Source: Streptomyces sp. SS1-1
GTDB taxonomy: Bacteria > Actinomycetota > Actinomycetes > Streptomycetales > Streptomycetaceae
Length of the DNA stretch: 64,000 nucleotides
Reading direction: 5' to 3'
Assembly (NCBI RefSeq): GCF_008973465.1
Contig: NZ_WBXN01000004.1
Coordinates: 4,566,501-4,630,500 of the forward strand
Below are positions 40,264 through 48,632 of the stretch, piece after piece. The notes beneath the pieces were generated by a model. The model saw only the letters and a program-made list of their open reading frames with translations, ran no database searches and was not told where the DNA came from. Position 1 is the stretch's first letter. The number at the start of each line of letters is the position of its first letter. The position numbers and the translations under genes are program-made.

Positions 40264-41934
40264 TCAGGCGAGTCCGGGGCCGCGTACCGGAATGGACGTG
40301 AAGGTCGGCGCGGGCGCCGGGTCCTGGAAGAAGTCGTTGCCCTTGTCGTCGACGACCACGAACGCCGGGAAGTCCTCGACCTCGATCTTCCAGACCGCCT
40401 CCATGCCGAGCTCCTCGTACTCCAGGACCTCGACCTTCTTGATGCAGTCCTGGGCGAGACGGGCGGCCGGGCCGCCGATGGAGCCGAGGTAGAAGCCGCC
40501 GTGGGAGGCGCACGCGTCGGTGACCTGCTTGCTGCGGTTGCCCTTGGCGAGCATCACCTTGGAGCCGCCCGCGGCCTGGAACTGCTCGACGTAGGAGTCC
40601 ATGCGGCCGGCCGTCGTCGGGCCGAAGGAGCCGGACGCGTAGCCCTCGGGGGTCTTCGCGGGACCGGCGTAGTACACCGGGTGGTCCTTGAGGTACTGCG
40701 GCATCTCCTCGCCCGCGTCCAGCCGCTCCTTGATCTTGGCGTGCGCGATGTCGCGGGCCACGACCAGCGGGCCGGTCAGGGACAGGCGGGTCTTGACCGG
40801 GTACTTCGTCAGCTCGGCCAGGATGGTGTCCATCGGCTGGTTCAGGTCGATCTTCACGACGTCACCGGACTCGTCCAGGTGCTCGTCGGTGGTGTCCGGC
40901 AGGAAGCGCGCCGGGTCGGTCTCCAGCTGCTCCAGGAAGACGCCCTCGGCGGTGATCTTCGCGACGGCCTGGCGGTCGGCGGAGCAGGACACGGCGATGG
41001 CGACCGGGCAGGAGGCGCCGTGCCGGGGGAGGCGCACCACGCGGACGTCGTGGCAGAAGTACTTGCCGCCGAACTGCGCGCCGATGCCGATCTTCTGCGT
41101 CAGCTCGAAGACCTTCTCCTCCAGCTCCTTGTCCCGGAAGCCGTGGCCCAGCTCGGAGCCCTCGGCGGGGATCTCGTCCAGGTAGTGCGCGGAGGCGTAC
41201 TTGGCGGTCTTGAGGGCGTACTCGGCGGAGGTGCCGCCGACGACGATGGCCAGGTGGTACGGCGGGCAGGCGGCCGTACCGAGGGAGCGGATCTTCTCCT
41301 CCAGGAACTTCATCATGGAGGCCTCGTTCAGGACGGCCTTGGTCTCCTGGTAGAGGAACGACTTGTTGGCGGAGCCGCCGCCCTTGGCCATGAACAGGAA
41401 CTTGTAGGCGCCGCCGTCGGTCGCGTACAGCTCGATCTGCGCCGGGAGGTTGGAGCCGGTGTTCTTCTCCTCCCACATGGTGAGGGGAGCCATCTGCGAG
41501 TAGCGCAGGTTCAGGTTCTTGTAGGCGTCGTAGATGCCCTTGGAGAGGGCCTTCTCGTCCTCGCCCGCGGTGAGCACGTTCTGGCCGCGCTTGCCCATGA
41601 CGATCGCGGTGCCGGTGTCCTGGCACATCGGCAGGACGCCCGCGGCCGCGATGTTCGCGTTCTTCAGCAGGTCCAGGGCGACGAACTTGTCGTTGCTGGA
41701 CGCCTCCGGGTCGTCGATGATCCGGCGGAGCTGGGCGAGGTGGGCGGGGCGCAGATAGTGCTGGATGTCGTGGATGGCCTCCTCGGCGAGCTTGCGCAGC
41801 GCCTCCGGCTCCACCTGGAGGAAGGTGCGCCCGTCCGGTCCCTCGACCGTGGAGACGCCCTCGGAGGTCACCAGCCGGTACGGGGTGGTGTCCTCTCCCA
41901 TGGGGAGCAGATCGGTGTACGCGAACTCAGGCAT
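40264..41934 (-). CDS. Class I (iron-sulfur) fumarate hydratase
   Basis: The protein has 556 residues and catalyses the same reaction as FumC with an oxygen-sensitive [4Fe-4S] cluster. The N-terminal alpha domain carries Cys residues in VLPMCQDTGTA, TAACPPYHLAIV and AVSCSADRQA, the three expected cluster ligands. The beta domain has TTAGRMDSYVEQFQ, a substrate-binding signature, and YLGSIGGPAARLAQD. I chose the ATG at 41934 because GAGGA lies 9 nt upstream; the ATG at 41943 would sit directly on that Shine-Dalgarno. It precedes fumC. The divergent DUF1707 gene starts 168 bp away. Confidence 0.94.
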   Translation of the reverse strand: MPEFAYTDLLPMGEDTTPYRLVTSEGVSTVEGPDGRTFLQVEPEALRKLAEEAIHDIQHYLRPAHLAQLRRIIDDPEASSNDKFVALDLLKNANIAAAGVLPMCQDTGTAIVMGKRGQNVLTAGEDEKALSKGIYDAYKNLNLRYSQMAPLTMWEEKNTGSNLPAQIELYATDGGAYKFLFMAKGGGSANKSFLYQETKAVLNEASMMKFLEEKIRSLGTAACPPYHLAIVVGGTSAEYALKTAKYASAHYLDEIPAEGSELGHGFRDKELEEKVFELTQKIGIGAQFGGKYFCHDVRVVRLPRHGASCPVAIAVSCSADRQAVAKITAEGVFLEQLETDPARFLPDTTDEHLDESGDVVKIDLNQPMDTILAELTKYPVKTRLSLTGPLVVARDIAHAKIKERLDAGEEMPQYLKDHPVYYAGPAKTPEGYASGSFGPTTAGRMDSYVEQFQAAGGSKVMLAKGNRSKQVTDACASHGGFYLGSIGGPAARLAQDCIKKVEVLEYEELGMEAVWKIEVEDFPAFVVVDDKGNDFFQDPAPAPTFTSIPVRGPGLA

Positions 41935-42102
41935 CTCGCCCATTCCTCACTCGACAGACAGCGGCTGGCCTCCGTTGGCAGCGCCCACCAGCCTAGGACC
42001 TGCCTCCGACGGCGAGCCTGTGAGGTCCGGCTCAGTTCGGTGACCGCCGGACGAATCGACCCAGGGGTATCGCGATCTATCGTGTTTCGGTACGCTGCTG
42101 CC

Positions 42103-42780
42103 GTGGACCTTCAGAAGCGCACCGCGCCCGCCCCCGCCGCCGAGCTCCGCGCCTCCGACGCCGACCGTGACCGCATCGCCGACATCCTGCGCGACGCCCT
42201 GGCCGAGGGGCGCCTGACCGCCGACGAGCACGCCGAGCGGGTCGAGGGCGTCCTCGCGGCCAGGACGGTCGGCGAGCTGGAGGTGTTCGTCCGGGACCTG
42301 CCCGCCGGGCATCCGCGCCGCACCGCCCCGGCGGCCGCGCGCCCGGTCCCGGCGCCCGTCCCGGCCGACGCCGACGACCACGTGGTCGCCGTGTTCAGCA
42401 GCGCCGTGCGCAAGGGGCGCTGGCGCGCGGGCCGGCGCATCCACGCGTACGCCGTGTTCGGCAGTGTGGAGATCGACCTCAGCGAGGCCCTCTTCCAGTA
42501 CCAGCACATCGTGATCCGGGCGTGGTCGGTCTTCGGCAGCGTCGAGGTCCGCGTCCCGGAGAACGTGTCGCTGCGCGGCACCGGCGGCGGTGTGCTCGGC
42601 TCCTTCGAGGTGGACCATCTCGACGCGGAGGACCCGGACGCGCCGGTCGTCCATGTCGACGGCTGGGCCGTGCTCGGCAGCATCGAGGGCCGGCCGCGGC
42701 GCGGGAAGCTGGTCGCGGACATCCTGGACCGGGTGCACCGCAAGGTCGACCGGGGGTTGCGCCGGCACCTCGAGCACTGA
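42103..42780 (+). CDS. DUF1707 domain protein
   Basis: The protein has 225 residues. The N-terminal DUF1707 (SHOCT-like) domain is clear: LRASDADRDRIADILRDALA, EGRLTADEHAERVEGVLAAR, TVGELEVFVRDLP. After a Pro/Ala linker come beta-rich repeats (AYAVFGSVEIDLSEA, AWSVFGSVEVRVPENV, GGGVLGSFEVDHLDA, GWAVLGSIEGRP), which look like a right-handed beta-helix resembling the LiaF/DUF2154 type. No membrane segment is seen. GTG 42103 follows a -10-like TACGCT (42091-42096) by 6 bp, so the mRNA is probably leaderless. It may be a soluble regulator near the membrane; function unproven. Confidence 0.85.
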   Translation: MDLQKRTAPAPAAELRASDADRDRIADILRDALAEGRLTADEHAERVEGVLAARTVGELEVFVRDLPAGHPRRTAPAAARPVPAPVPADADDHVVAVFSSAVRKGRWRAGRRIHAYAVFGSVEIDLSEALFQYQHIVIRAWSVFGSVEVRVPENVSLRGTGGGVLGSFEVDHLDAEDPDAPVVHVDGWAVLGSIEGRPRRGKLVADILDRVHRKVDRGLRRHLEH

Positions 42781-42959
42781 CGTCTCGACCGTTGGCGTCC
42801 GTGAACCGGACGGGCCGGTTCCTGTGGCCGGCGCCCTCGCCCGGGCGCGCGCGGCGGCCCGGGAACCAGCGGTTCGGAACTCCCTGCATAGGCACGCGTA
42901 CAGCGGGTAGACCTTGTCGCATCGTCTCTCGCTCGCGAAGCCGTCGTCAGGAGTAGACC

Positions 42960-43337
42960 GTGCTGCAACCGCCGCATTCGTCCCTGCAGGTAGCCGCCGT
43001 TCCGGCCCAGCGGGTGCCAGCGCGAGACAGGGACCAGGACGCCCCCTGGCACACCGAGGCGGTGTGCCGGCGCGACGAGGCGGGCCTGTTCTTCGCCCCG
43101 TCCAAGGAGCCCACCGCGGCCCGCCTGTCCCGCGAGGAGGCGGCCAAGCGGGTCTGTGCCCGCTGTCCGGTCATGGTGGAGTGTCGTGAGCACGCGCTGC
43201 TCCAGCCCGAGCCGTACGGCGTGTGGGGCGGACTGACCGCGGCCGAGCGCCGTGTGGTCCTCGCCCGGCGCCGCCGCCGCGAGATGGAGCTGAAGAAGAC
43301 GGTGGGCGCCGCGAACCGCATAGCCCAGGCCGGCTGA
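42960..43337 (+). CDS. WhiB-like iron-sulfur transcription factor
   Basis: The protein has 125 residues. Four Cys residues for a [4Fe-4S] cluster are present: one in AVCRRDE and three in VCARCPVMVECREHAL. After them come the family signature YGVWGGLTAAER and a basic C-terminal helix (VVLARRRRREMELKK) for DNA contact. Wbl proteins bind the primary sigma factor and respond to redox or nitric oxide. By gene order it may correspond to wblI of S. coelicolor, but I do not assign the symbol. GTG 42960 has AGGAG 7 nt upstream. It is monocistronic, ending at a strong terminator. Confidence 0.93.
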   Translation: MLQPPHSSLQVAAVPAQRVPARDRDQDAPWHTEAVCRRDEAGLFFAPSKEPTAARLSREEAAKRVCARCPVMVECREHALLQPEPYGVWGGLTAAERRVVLARRRRREMELKKTVGAANRIAQAG

Positions 43338-43350
43338 GACACGACGCGAA

Positions 43351-43380
43351 AGGGCGCCCCCTCCGCACCGGGGGCGCCCT
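43351..43380. terminator. Bidirectional terminator between wbl and glpX
   Basis: AGGGCGCCCCC (43351-43361) pairs with GGGGGCGCCCT (43370-43380), with an 8-nt loop. On the minus strand the hairpin is followed by TTTCGC. It serves two convergent genes. Confidence 0.85.
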
Positions 43381-43406
43381 TGCCGCTCAGCGGTACCGCC
43401 GCGCCG

Positions 43407-44444
43407 TCACTTCGCCCTGTCGAAGTCGATGGCGCTGTAGGCCCGCAGCTTGCTGAGCCGGTGCTCGGAGTCGATCCGGCGCACCGTGCCCGACTTGGAC
43501 CGCATGACGATCGAGTCGGTCGTCGCGGTCTCGGACCGGTAGCGCACGCCGCGCAGCAGCTCGCCGTCGGTGATGCCGGTCGCGACGAAGAAGACGTTGT
43601 CCCCGGCGACCAGGTCGTCCGTCATCAGGACGCGGTCCAGGTCGTGCCCGGCGTCGATCGCGCGCTGCCGCTCCTCGTCGTCCTTCGGCCACAGCTTGCC
43701 CTGGATGGTGCCGCCGAGGCACTTCACGGCGCAGGCCGAGATGATGCCCTCGGGGGTGCCGCCGACGCCGAGCAGCATGTCGACGCCGGTGCCCTCGCGC
43801 AGCGCGTAGATGGAGCCGGCGACGTCGCCGTCGGAGATCAGCTTGATGCGCGCGCCGGCGTCCCGGATCTCCTTGATGATCCCTTCGTGCCGGGGCCGGT
43901 CCAGGATGACGACGGTGACGTCCTCCGGGGTGGACCGCTTGGCCTTGGCGACCCGGCGGATGTTGACCCCGACGGGCGCGTCGATGTCGACGAAGTCGGC
44001 GGCCTCGGGGCCGGTGACGAGCTTGTCCATGTAGAAGACGGCCGACGGGTCGAACATGGAGCCCCGGTCGGCCGCGGCGAGCACGGAGATGGCGTTGGGC
44101 ATGCCCTTGGCGGTGAGCGTGGTTCCGTCGATCGGGTCGACGGCGATGTCGCACTCCGGCCCGGTCCCGTCGCCGACCCGCTCCCCGTTGAAGAGCATGG
44201 GCGCCTCGTCCTTCTCGCCCTCACCGATGACGACGACGCCGTTCATCGACACGGTGTGGACGAGGGTCCGCATGGCGCGCACCGCGGCGCCGTCGGCGCC
44301 GTTCTTCTCGCCGCGGCCGACCCAGCGGCCCGCCGCCATCGCGGCCGCCTCGGTCACACGGACCAGTTCCAGGGCCAGGTTGCGGTCGGGGGCCTCGCTC
44401 GGTACTTCGAGTTCGGACGGCAGATGATGATGATTCTCGGTCAT
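43407..44444 (-). CDS. glpX: Class II fructose-1,6-bisphosphatase
   Basis: The protein has 345 residues. It converts fructose-1,6-bisphosphate to fructose-6-phosphate in gluconeogenesis. GlpX signatures: AAMAAGRWVGRGEKNGAD, VVVIGEGEKDEAPML, the metal and substrate site DIAVDPIDGTTLTAKGMPNA, LISDGDVAGSIYA, LLGVGGTPEGIISACAVKCL. Metal-binding Asp and Glu residues are intact. Many actinobacteria rely on this class as their sole FBPase. ATG 44444 gives the usual N-terminus. It is monocistronic, between a terminator and the divergent DUF4245 gene. Confidence 0.95.
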   Translation of the reverse strand: MTENHHHLPSELEVPSEAPDRNLALELVRVTEAAAMAAGRWVGRGEKNGADGAAVRAMRTLVHTVSMNGVVVIGEGEKDEAPMLFNGERVGDGTGPECDIAVDPIDGTTLTAKGMPNAISVLAAADRGSMFDPSAVFYMDKLVTGPEAADFVDIDAPVGVNIRRVAKAKRSTPEDVTVVILDRPRHEGIIKEIRDAGARIKLISDGDVAGSIYALREGTGVDMLLGVGGTPEGIISACAVKCLGGTIQGKLWPKDDEERQRAIDAGHDLDRVLMTDDLVAGDNVFFVATGITDGELLRGVRYRSETATTDSIVMRSKSGTVRRIDSEHRLSKLRAYSAIDFDRAK

Positions 44445-44571
44445 CGGAGCGCACCTTTCTGATACGACGACGGCCGGATGAGGGTGACGGGCCTGACTCT
44501 ATCCCCGGGCGGACAGAATGAGCAGGGGGCCCCACGGATGAGCAGAGCGGGCACCTGCGACGATAGGGGAC

Positions 44572-45093
44572 GTGGCTGGTTCGAAGGTTAAGCAGAAGTC
44601 GGTCCGCAACATGGTCCTCTCCCTCGCGGTGACCGTGCTCGCGGCGGGAGTCGTCTATCTCTTCGTGCCGCACGACGACGGCACGCCCGACCTCCCGCGG
44701 GTCGACTACCGCGTCGAGCTGCTCACGGCCCGCCGGGCCGCGTCCTACCCGGTGGTGGCGCCGCAGGGACTGCCCGACACGTGGAAGCCGACCTCCGTGC
44801 GGTTCCAGGGCGACAAGTTCGACGCCTGGCACCTCGGCTATCACACCCCGAACGGCGGCTATGTGCAGGTCCAGCAGTCGATGGAGAAGCCGGACGACTT
44901 CATCGAGCAGGCCAGCCAGGGCGCCCACAGGACCGATGTCACCGAGCGGATCGGCGACCGCACCTGGACCCGCTACACCGGCGGCCGCTACGACGCCCTG
45001 GTCTCCCGCGAGGACGGCGCGACGACCGTGGTCGCCGGCACCGGCTCGTTCGACCAGCTGACGCGGATGGCGAAGGCGCTGCGCGCCGAGTGA
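44572..45093 (+). CDS. DUF4245 membrane-anchored protein
   Basis: The protein has 173 residues. One N-terminal membrane helix (about 14-32, LSLAVTVLAAGVVYLFV) is followed by an extracytoplasmic domain of the DUF4245 type: YPVVAPQGLPDTWKPTSVRF, FDAWHLGYHTPNGGYVQVQQ, and RTWTRYTGGRYDALVSREDG, ending with TGSFDQLTRMAKALR. Function unknown. The family is common beside glpX in actinobacteria, as it is here (divergent). GTG 44572 has GGGGAC before it and a TA-rich GATAGG nearby, so a leaderless start is possible. Confidence 0.88.
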   Translation: MAGSKVKQKSVRNMVLSLAVTVLAAGVVYLFVPHDDGTPDLPRVDYRVELLTARRAASYPVVAPQGLPDTWKPTSVRFQGDKFDAWHLGYHTPNGGYVQVQQSMEKPDDFIEQASQGAHRTDVTERIGDRTWTRYTGGRYDALVSREDGATTVVAGTGSFDQLTRMAKALRAE

Positions 45094-45107
45094 CCCCCTG
45101 AGCGCGG

Positions 45108-45140
45108 CGAAGGCCCCCGGCGTGACGCCGGGGGCCTTCG
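45108..45140. terminator. 15-bp bidirectional terminator
   Basis: CGAAGGCCCCCGGCG (45108-45122) and CGCCGGGGGCCTTCG (45126-45140) pair perfectly around a 3-nt loop, between convergent DUF4245 and nitroreductase genes. Confidence 0.88.
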
Positions 45141-45178
45141 TCATGGGCGGCGGGCCCGTGGGGGGCCGGAGCGCCGGG

Positions 45179-45769
45179 TCAGATCGTGGTGACGACCTCG
45201 TCGTACGCCAGGCGCGGGGAGCGCGGGTACCAGGCGTCCGGGCCGGGGCGGCCGATGTTGACGACCATCAGCGGGGTGTGGTCGTCGTCCAGGAACTCCT
45301 TGCGGACGCCCTCGAAGTCGAAGCCGGTCATCGGGCCGGCGGCCAGCCCGGCGGCGCGGACGCCGACGATGAAGTACGCGGCCTGGAGGGCGCCGTTCAG
45401 TGCGGCGCTGTTCTCGCGGACCACGCGGTCGCCGAAGACGGCGTCCTTGGCCTGCGGGAAGTGCGGGAAGAGGACCGGCAGCTCCTCGTGGAACTCGTTG
45501 TCCGCGGAGAGGATGGCGACCAGGGGGGCGGTGGCGGTCTTCTGCCGGTTGCCCTCGGCCATGTGGGCGACCAGGCGCTCGCGGGCCTCGGCGGAGCGGA
45601 CCAGCGTGACGCGCAGCGGGGACTGGTTCATGGAGGTCGGGCCGTACTTGACCAGGTCGTAGATGGCCTGGACCTGCTCGTCGGTCACCGGCTCGTCGGT
45701 GAAGGAGTTCGCGGTGCGGGCCTCGCGGAACAGCAGGTCCTGAGCGGCGGGATCGAGGACGAGAGACAT
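45179..45769 (-). CDS. Nitroreductase-family flavoprotein (RutE-like malonic semialdehyde reductase type)
   Basis: The protein has 196 residues. It has the FMN-binding nitroreductase fold: LLFREARTANSFTDEPVTDE, YGPTSMNQSPLRVTLVRS and GVRAAGLAAGPMTGFDFEGV. This matches the RutE/HadB group that reduces malonic semialdehyde or similar small aldehydes, but no uracil-degradation (rut) gene is nearby, so the substrate is open. ATG 45769 is chosen over an ORF start at 45889. About 100 bp upstream the repeat GTTCAAT-GTTCAAC (45874-45887) may be a regulator site of MarR or HxlR type; no such regulator gene is adjacent. Confidence 0.9.
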   Translation of the reverse strand: MSLVLDPAAQDLLFREARTANSFTDEPVTDEQVQAIYDLVKYGPTSMNQSPLRVTLVRSAEARERLVAHMAEGNRQKTATAPLVAILSADNEFHEELPVLFPHFPQAKDAVFGDRVVRENSAALNGALQAAYFIVGVRAAGLAAGPMTGFDFEGVRKEFLDDDHTPLMVVNIGRPGPDAWYPRSPRLAYDEVVTTI

Positions 45770-45957
45770 GCGGAACCTTCTCGGTGGTGCGGTGTGGGGG
45801 TACCGCACGGGGGCCGCGCGGCACGCGTAAACGGACCGGGGACCGCTTACGCGAGCGAGCGTACGCGAGACAAGTTCAATGTTCAACAAAGGGGCGGGTC
45901 CCGGTGATCGTCGTCACAGAACCCACCCCTTCGCGTTCCGGGATACGGGCGGCGGCG

Positions 45958-46197
45958 TCAGTCGTCGCCGCCCTCCTCCTGCCCGTCCCCGGCCTCCTCC
46001 TCGGCGAGCGCCGCGTCCAGGCGCGCCCGCGCCCCGTCCAGCCAGCGCCGGCACACCTTCGCCAGCTCCTCGCCCCGCTCCCAGAGCGCGAGCGACTCCT
46101 CCAGCGTCGTGCCGCCCGCCTCCAGCCGCCGTACGACCTCGATCAGCTCGTCCCGGGCCTGCTCGTAGCCGAGGGCCTCTTCCACCTTGCCGGTCAT
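45958..46197 (-). CDS. xseB: Exodeoxyribonuclease VII small subunit
   Basis: The protein has 79 residues. The helical signature YEQARDELIEVVRRLEAGGT followed by LEESLALWERGEELAKVC is typical of XseB. It binds the large subunit to form the single-strand-specific DNA exonuclease. The C-terminal 15 residues are acidic. The gene begins 9 bp after the stop of xseA, so the pair is cotranscribed and probably coupled. Confidence 0.94.
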   Translation of the reverse strand: MTGKVEEALGYEQARDELIEVVRRLEAGGTTLEESLALWERGEELAKVCRRWLDGARARLDAALAEEEAGDGQEEGGDD

Positions 46198-46206
46198 GCG
46201 CCCACC

Positions 46207-47439
46207 CTATGCATCGCTTCCTGCGTCGCTTCCTGCGTCGACTCGTACGGAGAACTCGCCCTCGGCGACCCGGGCGCGCAGCACCTCGCCCGCCGCCACC
46301 TCGCCGGGATCCCGCACCGCGTGCCCGTCGTTGCGCTGCAGCACGGCGTACCCGCGCTTCAGGGTCGCCGCCGGGGACAGCGCCACCACGCGCGCGTGCG
46401 TGTGCGTCAGCTCGGACGCCGCCCGGTCCAGCGCGTGGCCCAGGGACCTGCGGCCGCGGTCGAGGAGCGACGCCACATGGTCGCCCCGCTCGTCGATCAT
46501 CCGGTGCGGATCCTCTATCGAGGGGCGCGCGAGAGCGTGCGCGAGCCCCCGCTCCTCCCGGTCGACGTACGCCTCCACGCACCGCCGCGCCCGGTCGCGC
46601 AGCATCCGCACCCGCTCGTACTCCTCGCCGACGTCCGGGACGACCTTCTTCGCGGCGTCCGTCGGCGTGGAGGCGCGCAGGTCGGCGACCAGGTCCAGCA
46701 GCGGGTTGTCCGGCTCGTGCCCGATCGCGGACACGACGGGCGTACGGCAGGCCGCCACGGCCCGCACCAGCTGCTCGTCGGAGAACGGCAGCAGGTCCTC
46801 CACGCTGCCGCCGCCCCGCGCGACGATGATCACGTCCACGTCGTCGAGGGCGTCCAGCTCCTTGACCGCCTGCACGACCTGCGGCACCGCGTGCACACCC
46901 TGCACCGGGACGTTGCGCACCTCGAAACGGACGGCGGGCCAGCGGTGCCGCGCGTTCTCCAGGACGTCCCGCTCGGCGGCGGACGCCCGCCCGCACACCA
47001 GGCCGACGAGCTGCGGCAGGAACGGCAGCGCCCTCTTGCGCTCCGGAGCGAACAAACCCTCCGCGGCCAGCGACTTCTTCAGCATCTCCAGCCGGGCCAG
47101 CAGCTCCCCGACCCCGACCGGCTTGATCTCGGCGGCCCGCAGGGACAGCTGCCCGCGCGGCGCGTACCACTCGGGCTTCGCCAGCACCACGACCCGCGCG
47201 CCCTCGCTCACCACGTCCGCCACCGCGTCGAACACCTGCCGATAGCAGGTCACGCTCACCGAGATGTCGTACGACGGGTCGCGCAGCGTCAGGAACACCA
47301 CGCCCGCGCCGGGCCGCCGCGACAACTGGGTGATCTGCCCCTCCACCCACACCGCGCCGAGCCGGTCGATCCACCCGCCGATGAGCCGGGACACCTCACC
47401 GACGGGCAGCGGGGACTCGGGCGACGTGTTCACAGCCAT
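46207..47439 (-). CDS. xseA: Exodeoxyribonuclease VII large subunit
   Basis: The protein has 410 residues. An N-terminal OB-fold (about 5-105: VGEVSRLIGGWIDRLGAVWV, GQITQLSRRPGAGVVFLTLR) is followed by the catalytic domain: VGLVCGRASAAERDVLENA, DVIIVARGGGSVEDLLPFSD and SAIGHEPDNPLLDLVADLRA, then coiled helices and a C-terminal KRGYAVLQR strand. The C-terminus repeats SDAGSDA, encoded by a 12-bp tandem repeat (about 46212-46235). The enzyme degrades single-stranded DNA in repair. It is slightly shorter than the E. coli subunit, as in other actinobacteria. Divergent from ispH. Confidence 0.95.
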   Translation of the reverse strand: MAVNTSPESPLPVGEVSRLIGGWIDRLGAVWVEGQITQLSRRPGAGVVFLTLRDPSYDISVSVTCYRQVFDAVADVVSEGARVVVLAKPEWYAPRGQLSLRAAEIKPVGVGELLARLEMLKKSLAAEGLFAPERKRALPFLPQLVGLVCGRASAAERDVLENARHRWPAVRFEVRNVPVQGVHAVPQVVQAVKELDALDDVDVIIVARGGGSVEDLLPFSDEQLVRAVAACRTPVVSAIGHEPDNPLLDLVADLRASTPTDAAKKVVPDVGEEYERVRMLRDRARRCVEAYVDREERGLAHALARPSIEDPHRMIDERGDHVASLLDRGRRSLGHALDRAASELTHTHARVVALSPAATLKRGYAVLQRNDGHAVRDPGEVAAGEVLRARVAEGEFSVRVDAGSDAGSDA

Positions 47440-47598
47440 GCGGCGAGCGTAACGGCCGCCACCGACAACACCCCCGCCCCGGCGCGGGGCGCGGACACCG
47501 GCCCCCGCGCGCCGCCTCCCGCCCCGCGCACCCCATCACGCCCCCACCGCGACTCCCGCGATCTTCGGGGCGGCGTACGCACCCTTACGATGGGACGC

Positions 47599-48603
47599 AT
47601 GACTGCTTCGTCTGGCCGCCGTGTCCTGCTCGCCGCCCCCCGTGGCTACTGCGCGGGTGTGGACCGCGCCGTGATCGCCGTCGAGAAGGCCCTGGAGCAG
47701 TACGGCGCTCCGGTCTACGTCCGGCACGAGATCGTCCACAACAAGTACGTCGTGCAGACCCTGGAGAAGAAGGGCGCCATCTTCGTCGAGCGCACGGAGG
47801 AGGTGCCGCCGGGCAACATCGTGATGTTCTCCGCCCACGGCGTCGCCCCCGTCGTCCACGAGGAGGCCGCCCGCGGCCGGCTCGCCACCATCGACGCGAC
47901 CTGCCCGCTGGTCACCAAGGTCCACAAGGAAGCGGTCCGGTTCGCCAACGAGGACTACGACATCCTCCTCATCGGGCACGAGGGCCACGAGGAGGTCATC
48001 GGCACCTCCGGCGAGGCCCCCGAGCACATCCAGCTCGTCGACGGCCCCGCCGACGTCGCCAAGGTCGAGGTCCGCGACGAGTCCAAGGTCGTCTGGCTCT
48101 CCCAGACCACCCTCTCCGTCGACGAGACCATGGAGACCGTCGACGCCCTCAAGGAGAAGTTCCCGCAGCTGATCTCGCCGCCCAGCGACGACATCTGCTA
48201 CGCCACGCAGAACCGCCAGCTCGCCGTGAAGCAGATGGGCGCCGAGGCCGACCTCGTCATCGTCGTCGGCTCCCGCAACTCCTCCAACTCCAAGCGTCTG
48301 GTGGAGGTCGCCAAGCTGGCGGGCTCCCGCGCGGCGTACCTGGTGGACTTCGCCGACGAGATCGAGGAGGCCTGGCTGGACGGTGTCACGACCGTCGGCG
48401 TCACCTCGGGCGCCTCGGTGCCGGAGGTCCTGGTCGAGCAGGTCCTGGAGTGGCTGTCCCAGCGCGGCTTCGAGGACGTCGAGATCGTCAAGGCGGCCGA
48501 GGAGTCCATCACGTTCTCCCTGCCCAAGGAGCTGCGCCGCGACCTGCGCGAGGAGGCGGCCACGCTCATCGCCGAGCGCACCGGTTCCGCGACCGGTGAG
48601 TGA
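47599..48603 (+). CDS. ispH: 4-hydroxy-3-methylbut-2-enyl diphosphate reductase
   Basis: The protein has 334 residues. IspH (LytB) makes isopentenyl and dimethylallyl diphosphate in the last step of the MEP pathway and so supplies uppS and other terpenoid routes. Cluster Cys residues lie in RGYCAGVDRAV, DATCPLVTKVHKEA and DDICYATQNRQ. Other motifs are FSAHGVAP, HEGHEEVIGTSGE and GSRNSSNSKRL. I prefer ATG 47599, because a -10 box TACGAT (47586-47591) would start transcription at about that A, giving a leaderless mRNA; an in-frame ATG at 47590 overlaps the -10. Monocistronic or followed by ppgK 29 bp on. Confidence 0.95.
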   Translation: MTASSGRRVLLAAPRGYCAGVDRAVIAVEKALEQYGAPVYVRHEIVHNKYVVQTLEKKGAIFVERTEEVPPGNIVMFSAHGVAPVVHEEAARGRLATIDATCPLVTKVHKEAVRFANEDYDILLIGHEGHEEVIGTSGEAPEHIQLVDGPADVAKVEVRDESKVVWLSQTTLSVDETMETVDALKEKFPQLISPPSDDICYATQNRQLAVKQMGAEADLVIVVGSRNSSNSKRLVEVAKLAGSRAAYLVDFADEIEEAWLDGVTTVGVTSGASVPEVLVEQVLEWLSQRGFEDVEIVKAAEESITFSLPKELRRDLREEAATLIAERTGSATGE

Positions 48604-48632
48604 CCGTCAGTCGTCCGTCGTAACGTAGGGCC

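Noticed and set aside
39610..42102. Very long open frame continuing into the DUF1707 gene
   Set aside because: Upstream of 42103 it is the antisense of the two fumarase genes; the DUF1707 domain starts just after the leaderless GTG.
45784..47589. Long open frame continuing into ispH
   Set aside because: It is antisense to xseA and xseB, and the ispH promoter (-10 TACGAT at 47586-47591) shows the start lies at 47599.
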